A program made the position numbers and the translations under genes. A stretch of 64,000 bases of DNA, taken from JANQMY01 sp965228775. Its GTDB lineage: Bacteria; Pseudomonadota; Alphaproteobacteria; JANQMY01. A model generated the notes under the pieces. That model saw only the letters and a list, made by a program, of their open reading frames with translations. It was not told the DNA's origin and did no database searches. Within the stretch, counting starts at the first letter, position 1, and every line of letters begins with the position of its first letter. This document shows, piece after piece, positions 61,212 through 64,000 of the stretch. Location: NCBI GenBank assembly GCA_965228775.1, contig OZ245840.1:2294001-2358000 (forward strand), written 5' to 3'.

Positions 61212-61817
61212 ATGGCAGAAAACGGCAAAAAAGTTGAGTTTTTCTTCGATTATGGGAGCCCCTATAGCTACATTGCCGAAACGCAAATGGACGCATTTGA
61301 AGCGCGAACGGGGACCACAATCGTCCGGCGGCCGATGCTTCTGGGCGGCGTCCATAAAGCCACCGAAAATCAATCCCCCTTCCTGGAAACCTGCGTGCCG
61401 AAGCGGAATTACGGCGGCGTGACCATGCAGCGCTGGATTGCGAAGCGAAACATCCCGTTTCAAGCCAACCCGAATTTTCCCATCAATACGCTGGCAGCCA
61501 TGCGTATGAGTGTCGCCGCGCAGCATCTGGGTGTTTTCGAGACCTTTCATCAGGCCGTCTTCAAGGGCTTCTGGGTGGACGCGAAGAATATGGGCGACCC
61601 GGAGATCTTTGGCGCGGTTTTGGCCGGCGCGGGCCTTGACGCCGAAGCTGTTTTCGCGAAATCGCAGGAACAAGACATTAAAGACGAACTTAAAAAAGTG
61701 ACCGAGGAAGCCGTATCACGCGGCGTGTTCGGCGCCCCTACTTTCTTCTTTGGGGATCAGATGTATTTCGGCCAGGATCATCTGCCATTCTTGGAAGATG
61801 ATTTGGCAGCGGCTTAA
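61212..61817 (+). CDS. 2-hydroxychromene-2-carboxylate isomerase-like (DsbA-fold) protein
   Basis: A 201-residue protein of the thioredoxin-fold HCCA isomerase/DsbA group. The fold start FFFDYGSPYSYIAETQM replaces the CxxC redox site by SPYS, as in HCCA isomerase (glutathione-dependent). The GVFGAPTFFFGDQMYFGQDHL segment carries the cis-Pro. The enzyme is known from naphthalene degradation, but related proteins have other substrates. The ATG at 61212 follows AAGGCGG; an earlier ATG at 61185 is less likely. A serine hydrolase and P450 follow on the same strand. Confidence 0.85.
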   Translation: MAENGKKVEFFFDYGSPYSYIAETQMDAFEARTGTTIVRRPMLLGGVHKATENQSPFLETCVPKRNYGGVTMQRWIAKRNIPFQANPNFPINTLAAMRMSVAAQHLGVFETFHQAVFKGFWVDAKNMGDPEIFGAVLAGAGLDAEAVFAKSQEQDIKDELKKVTEEAVSRGVFGAPTFFFGDQMYFGQDHLPFLEDDLAAA

Positions 61818-61888
61818 TCGGTCCCTTTCGCCAATGGCTTGAAATGCCGTAACATCCTCCAAAAACCAAAACCGGAGGAAATATTCAC

Positions 61889-63022
61889 GTGACGGACATA
61901 CAGGGGCAATGCGCGCCCGGCTTTGAGCCAGTAAAAGAGACTTTCGCCGAGAACTTTTCGGTACGCGGCGATATTGGCGCTTCCTTCGCGGCATTTCACA
62001 ATGGCGAATGCATTGTCGACCTTTGGGCCGGTTTCCGGGACAAGGCGAACACAACAGCCTGGACGCAAGACACATTGGCGAATGTGTGGTCAACCACCAA
62101 AGGCCCGACCGCGATGTGCTGCGCTCAACTCGTCGATCAGGGAAAAATTTCGTACACGGACACTGTAGCAAGCTATTGGCCGGAATTTGCAGCGCATGGC
62201 AAAGAGAATGTCACCGTCGGTCAAATGTTGTCGCATCAAGCCGGACTGAGCGGGTTGCGGGAAACTTCTAAGGTTGAGGATTTCTACGACCAGGACTTGA
62301 TGGCCACCCGCCTTGCCGCCCAAGAACCCTTATGGGCGCCGGGGGCCTATTCCGGATACCACGCCATCACATATGGATTTCTCGCGGGCGAATTGGTGAA
62401 GCGTGTTACCGGCAAGTCTCTCGGTCAGTATTTTCACGATGAAATTGCGGTTCCCTTCGGCATCGATTTTCATATCGGTCTTCCGGAAACAGAGGAAAGT
62501 CGAATTGCTGAAATGATCGAAAGTGACGGTCCGGCTCAATCCTTCGACGAGATTGCCGATACGGAAATCAAGAAACTCACGTTCACCAATCCTATGCTGT
62601 CGCCACTCTTTCCGAATGACCGGGCTTGGCGTGCCGCCGAAATTCCTGCTGCCGGAGGGCGAGGTTCAGCTTATGCCATTGCCAAACTCTATGGTGTTTT
62701 GGCTGCGGGAGGGTCGCAGGGTGACAAACAGCTTTTGTCCCTAGACGGAATAAAAGCCATGGCGGCACCGCAAATTGAAAACGAAGACGCCGTCTTGGGC
62801 TTCCCCCTCCGATGGGGGGCCGGCATGGCGTTGAATGCGGAATGGGGTGAGTACGGCCCCAATATGTCTGCGTTCGGTCATTCGGGCTGGGGCGGTTCTT
62901 TTGGCGCCGCAGATCTGGAAACCGGCATCGGCATGTCTTATGTGATGAATAAGATGGGCGGTGCATTGGCCGGCGATCCAAGGGCGCTCGCCCTTTCGAA
63001 AACTCTGTTTGAGTGTCTGTAG
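61889..63022 (+). CDS. Serine hydrolase (beta-lactamase/EstB family)
   Basis: A 377-residue class C-like beta-lactamase-fold hydrolase. The SxxK motif is STTK near residue 73, the tyrosine motif lies in YSGYHAITYG, and the C-terminal region has GHSGWGGSFG. Such proteins are usually esterases or peptidases acting on unknown esters rather than beta-lactamases. The GTG at 61889 has GGAGGA upstream. No signal peptide is seen. The P450 gene follows 12 bp later, so they form a unit. Confidence 0.85.
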   Translation: MTDIQGQCAPGFEPVKETFAENFSVRGDIGASFAAFHNGECIVDLWAGFRDKANTTAWTQDTLANVWSTTKGPTAMCCAQLVDQGKISYTDTVASYWPEFAAHGKENVTVGQMLSHQAGLSGLRETSKVEDFYDQDLMATRLAAQEPLWAPGAYSGYHAITYGFLAGELVKRVTGKSLGQYFHDEIAVPFGIDFHIGLPETEESRIAEMIESDGPAQSFDEIADTEIKKLTFTNPMLSPLFPNDRAWRAAEIPAAGGRGSAYAIAKLYGVLAAGGSQGDKQLLSLDGIKAMAAPQIENEDAVLGFPLRWGAGMALNAEWGEYGPNMSAFGHSGWGGSFGAADLETGIGMSYVMNKMGGALAGDPRALALSKTLFECL

Positions 63023-63034
63023 GGAGAGATCCTC

Positions 63035-64000
63035 ATGACCGACAAACTACCGTCCGGTGTTGAACTGACGCCCCTCGACGATACGTTTCGCAATAATCCA
63101 TACCCCCGGCTTCACCAATTGCGAAGCACGGCACCTGTATACGCCGATCCGGATTTCGCCCTGGTGGTGACCACACGGCATGGAGATGTGCAGAAGGTCC
63201 TTCGGGATAAAGAGATGTGGTCCGACCCCCGCAAAGCCAACAAGGATGATTTGTCCAGCCGGTTCGCACCGCCAGGGGATCAGCAGCCGTCGATGCTTTT
63301 CATGGATGACCCGGACCACAAGCGCCTGCGCAATTTGGTCAACAAGGCCTTCACACCGCGCGCCGTCGAAAACATGCGCCCACGGGTCCGCGAAATTGTA
63401 AATGATCTGTTGTCAGACATTTCAACCTCAGAATTCGATCTTATCGCGAGCTTGGCAGCGCCATTGCCATCTATCGTGATTGCGGAAATGCTGGGAATTG
63501 ACGCCAGCAACCATCATGACTTCAAACAATGGTCCGACATCGTGACGGACGTGTTCTTCAACATGTTCCCTACCGAGGAACAAGCGGCTCAAGCCGAGCA
63601 GGCCTCTGAAAACCTCAATAATCTGTTCCATGAGGAAATCGAGAAGCGGCGCGCCAAAGACGAAGACGACCTCATTGGCGCCATGGTCCGCGCTGAAGAG
63701 CAGGGCGATACGCTAACGACCCAAGAAATCGTCTCTCAGTGCAATCTGCTGCTGGTGGCAGGAAACGTGACGACGACGGATCTGATCGGCAATGGTGTGA
63801 AAGCGCTCTTGGATTTCCCGGACCAGGTCCACAAGCTAAAAGCAAATCCGGAGTTGATCGAAAACGCCGTGGAAGAAATGCTGCGCTTTGATTCACCGGT
63901 CGTCAATTCGGGACGCATCGCGCCAGCCGATATGGAACTTGATGGCTGTCCGGTTCACAAAGGCCAATCCATTTCCACGTCCCTGGGGGCAGCAAATCGC
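63035..64000 (+). CDS. Cytochrome P450 (3' end beyond window)
   Basis: 322 codons of a bacterial P450 visible from the ATG at 63035 (AGGGAGAG upstream) to the window edge. The I-helix oxygen-binding motif is AGNVTTTD, the ExxR motif is EEMLR, and PDHKRLRNLVNKAFTP is the C-helix heme-propionate region. The heme-binding Cys loop would be off the edge. The substrate is unknown. Linked with the HCCA-isomerase-like protein and the serine hydrolase, it suggests oxidation of a hydrophobic or aromatic compound. Confidence 0.92.
   Translation, partial: MTDKLPSGVELTPLDDTFRNNPYPRLHQLRSTAPVYADPDFALVVTTRHGDVQKVLRDKEMWSDPRKANKDDLSSRFAPPGDQQPSMLFMDDPDHKRLRNLVNKAFTPRAVENMRPRVREIVNDLLSDISTSEFDLIASLAAPLPSIVIAEMLGIDASNHHDFKQWSDIVTDVFFNMFPTEEQAAQAEQASENLNNLFHEEIEKRRAKDEDDLIGAMVRAEEQGDTLTTQEIVSQCNLLLVAGNVTTTDLIGNGVKALLDFPDQVHKLKANPELIENAVEEMLRFDSPVVNSGRIAPADMELDGCPVHKGQSISTSLGAANR

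Noticed and set aside
57002..64000. tRNA or rRNA genes in the intergenic regions
   Set aside because: No T-loop GGTTCGAATCC-like box with cloverleaf context was found in any gap by eye.

Overview
The window is a gene-dense, protein-coding stretch of a moderately GC-rich alphaproteobacterial chromosome. The strongest taxonomic signs are the aerobic cobaltochelatase pair cobS-cobT beside a J-domain protein and BolA, the SUV3-like helicase / S4-domain protein / seven-iron ferredoxin / CarD / RpoH series, an ECF41 sigma factor, and a 106-bp palindromic repeat like the RIME and Bru-RS elements of Rhizobiales. The genus cannot be fixed. Many SDR, LLM-type (F420/flavin) oxidoreductase, P450 and TonB-receptor genes point to a free-living heterotroph using lipids or aromatic compounds. 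I found no rRNA, tRNA, CRISPR array, transposase or prophage.

Layout. 1-4.6 kb: partial ABC-F (Uup) gene, Lon-like protease and an SDR, all leftward. 4.7-8.8 kb: soluble transhydrogenase, then a cyanide-insensitive-type bd oxidase (cydA-cydB) with a 39-aa DUF2474 gene. 8.8-17.4 kb: SDR, MFS transporter, 3-methyladenine glycosylase, two hybrid histidine kinases flanking a hydrolase, and a GNAT enzyme. 17.4-24.1 kb: secreted nuclease, M48 protease, crotonase and a TonB receptor. 24.1-30.7 kb: the leftward housekeeping series helicase, S4 protein, TerB-like protein, ferredoxin, CarD, rpoH. 31-40.4 kb: rpmB, a YhhQ-like membrane protein, lipoprotein-cobT-cobS, J-protein, bolA, CorC-like protein, aroB-aroK. 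40.6-46.2 kb: small membrane protein, exported 618-aa protein, xerD, ECF41 sigma factor with its carboxymuconolactone decarboxylase partner, accA. 46.3-52.7 kb: palindromic repeats, an LLM oxidoreductase, a tandem winged-helix regulator divergent from a VOC gene, a lipase, nucleoside transporter plus deoD, and a GYHKG-repeat exported protein. 52.3-56.8 kb: the Anbu proteasome-like operon with a cyclic-nucleotide-binding gene at its end. 57-64 kb: small membrane and exported proteins, LLM oxidoreductase, SDR, HxlR regulator, HCCA-isomerase-like protein, serine hydrolase and a partial P450.

Most notable signals. (1) The rpoH leader folds into a nested hairpin whose outer 8-bp stem covers the Shine-Dalgarno sequence, a candidate RNA thermometer. 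(2) One hybrid kinase lacks the end of its ATPase domain and runs directly into its receiver domain. (3) Two related palindromic repeats lie 5 kb apart, one inside a larger REP-like element. (4) The rpmB leader is highly structured. (5) The ECF41 operon is preceded by a textbook ECF41 promoter. (6) The Anbu operon is followed by a stand-alone cyclic-nucleotide-binding protein. All are readings by eye; no alignment, folding or database search was run.
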